From: Thermofilum sp.
Lineage (GTDB): Archaea > Thermoproteota > Thermoprotei > Thermofilales > Thermofilaceae
DNA length: 6,177 nt
Direction: 5' to 3'
Assembly: GCA_020832965.1 (NCBI GenBank)
Contig: JAJHRM010000158.1
Coordinates: 1-6,177 of the forward strand
Position numbers and translations under genes: made by a program. Below the pieces are notes generated by a model. That model saw only the letters and a list, made by a program, of their open reading frames with translations. It was not told where the DNA came from and did no database searches. Positions 5,045-6,177 of the stretch are shown one piece after another (within the stretch, counting starts at the first letter, position 1; each line of letters starts with the position of its first letter).

Positions 5045-6177
5045 ATGTCTCAACCTGCCGGTCAAATTCCCGTGTTAATCCTTAAAGAGGGGACTCAGAG
5101 AGCAACCGGACGTGACGCTAGGAGGTCTAACATATATGCCGCCAAGGTGATTGCGGAGGCAATGGCCAGCTCGCTCGGTCCTCGAGGAATGGATAAGCTG
5201 CTCGTCGACTCCTTCGGCAACGCAACCATAACGGGGGATGGAGCCGCCATCCTGAAGGAGATGGAGGTGCAGCACCCTGCTGCGAAGATGATGGTAGAGA
5301 TAGCGAAAGCCCAAGACGATGAGGTGGGTGATGGAACAACAAGCGTAGTCGTCCTAGCTGGTCAGCTTCTGACGAATGCTGAAGAACTCTTAGACCAGGA
5401 AATTCATCCAACAACGATTGTTGAAGGCTTCGAGAAAGCGCTAGTTGAGGGTACGAGAATAATCGACGAAATAGCAGTAAAAGTGGATCCTCTTGACAGA
5501 GCAGTGCTGGAAGATGTTGCTAAAACCGCGCTTTCAAGCAAGGTTGTTGCAGATTTTAGAGACTTTCTCGCGAAATTAGTTGTTGAAGCAGCTCTCAATG
5601 TCGTTGAGAAGAAGGATGGAAAGTACGAGCTAAGCCTAGACGACGTGAAAGTCGAGAAGAAGAGGGGCGAGAGCATCACGGAGACCATGCTTGTGAAGGG
5701 CATTGTCCTTGATAAGGAGGTAGTTCACCCAGCCATGCCTAAGAGAGTTACAAAGGCAAAAATCGCCCTCCTAGATGCGCCGCTGGAAATTGAGAAGCCT
5801 GAGTGGACTGCAAAGATAAACGTCACTAACCCTGAGCAACTTAAAATGTTCCTGGACCAGGAAGCCGAGATATTGAAGAAGAAAGTGGAGAAGATTAAGG
5901 AGAGTGGTGCTAATGTTGTTTTCTGTCAGAAGGGTATTGATGATGTTGCTCAGTACTACTTGGCTAAGGCTGGTATTCTTGCTGTTAGGCGTGTGAAGAA
6001 GAGTGACATGGAGAAGCTTGCCCGCGCAACCGGGGCGAAGATCCTCACGAGGGTCGAGGACATCTCCCCAGAGGCGCTCGGGACAGCAGAGCTCGTGGAG
6101 GAGAGGAAGGTTGCAGACGAGAAAATGGTCTTCGTAGAGGGGTGCCCAAACCCCAAGAGCGTAACAATACTAGTGAG
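5045..6177 (+). CDS. Thermosome subunit (group II chaperonin), first 377 codons; 3' end beyond window
   Basis: ATP-driven protein-folding chaperonin of the cytosol, forming two stacked rings with built-in lids. In order: an equatorial domain with the nucleotide-binding motifs [13 protein letters not shown] (43-55), [10 protein letters not shown] (61-70) and [10 protein letters not shown] (91-100, which binds and hydrolyses ATP); an intermediate segment; and an apical domain from about residue 210 with [15 protein letters not shown]. The helical protrusion that forms the lid follows (around [37 protein letters not shown]). The C-terminal equatorial part lies outside. The start at ATG 5045-5047 has a good GGTGA site. 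An earlier out-of-frame ATG (5028) opens only 16 codons. Which subunit (alpha, beta or gamma) it is cannot be told here. About 5891-6005 uses mostly T-ending codons, unlike the rest of the gene. Confidence 0.95.
   Translation, partial: MSQPAGQIPVLILKEGTQRATGRDARRSNIYAAKVIAEAMASSLGPRGMDKLLVDSFGNATITGDGAAILKEMEVQHPAAKMMVEIAKAQDDEVGDGTTSVVVLAGQLLTNAEELLDQEIHPTTIVEGFEKALVEGTRIIDEIAVKVDPLDRAVLEDVAKTALSSKVVADFRDFLAKLVVEAALNVVEKKDGKYELSLDDVKVEKKRGESITETMLVKGIVLDKEVVHPAMPKRVTKAKIALLDAPLEIEKPEWTAKINVTNPEQLKMFLDQEAEILKKKVEKIKESGANVVFCQKGIDDVAQYYLAKAGILAVRRVKKSDMEKLARATGAKILTRVEDISPEALGTAELVEERKVADEKMVFVEGCPNPKSVTILV

Noticed and set aside
5028..5078. A 16-codon upstream ORF overlapping the thermosome start
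   Set aside because: It begins at or before the predicted transcript start and has no ribosome-binding site of its own; the GGTGA inside it serves ATG 5045.
5075..5703. Minus-strand open frames opposite the thermosome gene
   Set aside because: These are antisense to a confidently recognised chaperonin gene; their Ser/Leu/Pro-rich translations are typical shadow frames.
1..6177. CRISPR arrays, insertion sequences, tRNA or rRNA genes
   Set aside because: No regularly spaced repeats, transposase motifs, terminal repeats with target duplications, or T-loop/D-loop patterns were visible on either strand.

Overview
The window looks like the chromosome of a hyperthermophilic crenarchaeon (Thermoproteota). 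A Thermofilum-like member of the Thermoproteales is my best guess, from overall gene resemblance only. Evidence is a PolB1-type family B DNA polymerase, a TATA-binding protein (TBP), ribosomal protein L40e, an Ard1-type N-acetyltransferase, an S26B signal peptidase and a thermosome subunit. Promoters are archaeal TATA boxes about 25 bases upstream of the expected transcript starts, and several genes carry a GGTGA ribosome-binding site.

Layout. On the minus strand, 1635 to 1 holds a run rpl40e - small zinc-binding protein - polB1 (the polymerase runs off the left edge). Divergent to it, 1831-3102 (+) is a membrane-anchored branched-chain-amino-acid-type ABC substrate-binding protein with no transporter genes beside it. 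It converges on a minus-strand unit in which tbp (4262 to 3664) is followed after 10 bases by an ard1/rimI-like acetyltransferase (3653 to 3144). A stretch of about 200 bases (4317-4520) has no assured gene but carries hairpins and ends in T6. It separates tbp from a small signal peptidase gene (4910 to 4521), which is divergent from the thermosome gene (5045 onward, cut by the right edge).

The most notable point is in tbp. The reading frame is broken in the first TBP repeat by about 29 extra GC-rich bases (best placed at 4107-4135). They form a 9-bp hairpin capped by a UCCG tetraloop and sit between flanking gene sequences that are themselves complementary. Removing 29 bases restores a full TBP of about 189 residues with the PE-Q-FPGL motif and its TATA-intercalating phenylalanine. 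Read without removal, translation stops after 58 codons. A mini-intron removed by the tRNA-type splicing machinery is the leading hypothesis, but the fold is not a canonical bulge-helix-bulge. Second-tier observations are a zinc-finger gene tightly coupled to polB1, a structured region that may be a non-coding RNA, and a block of foreign-looking codon use inside the thermosome gene that suggests gene conversion.
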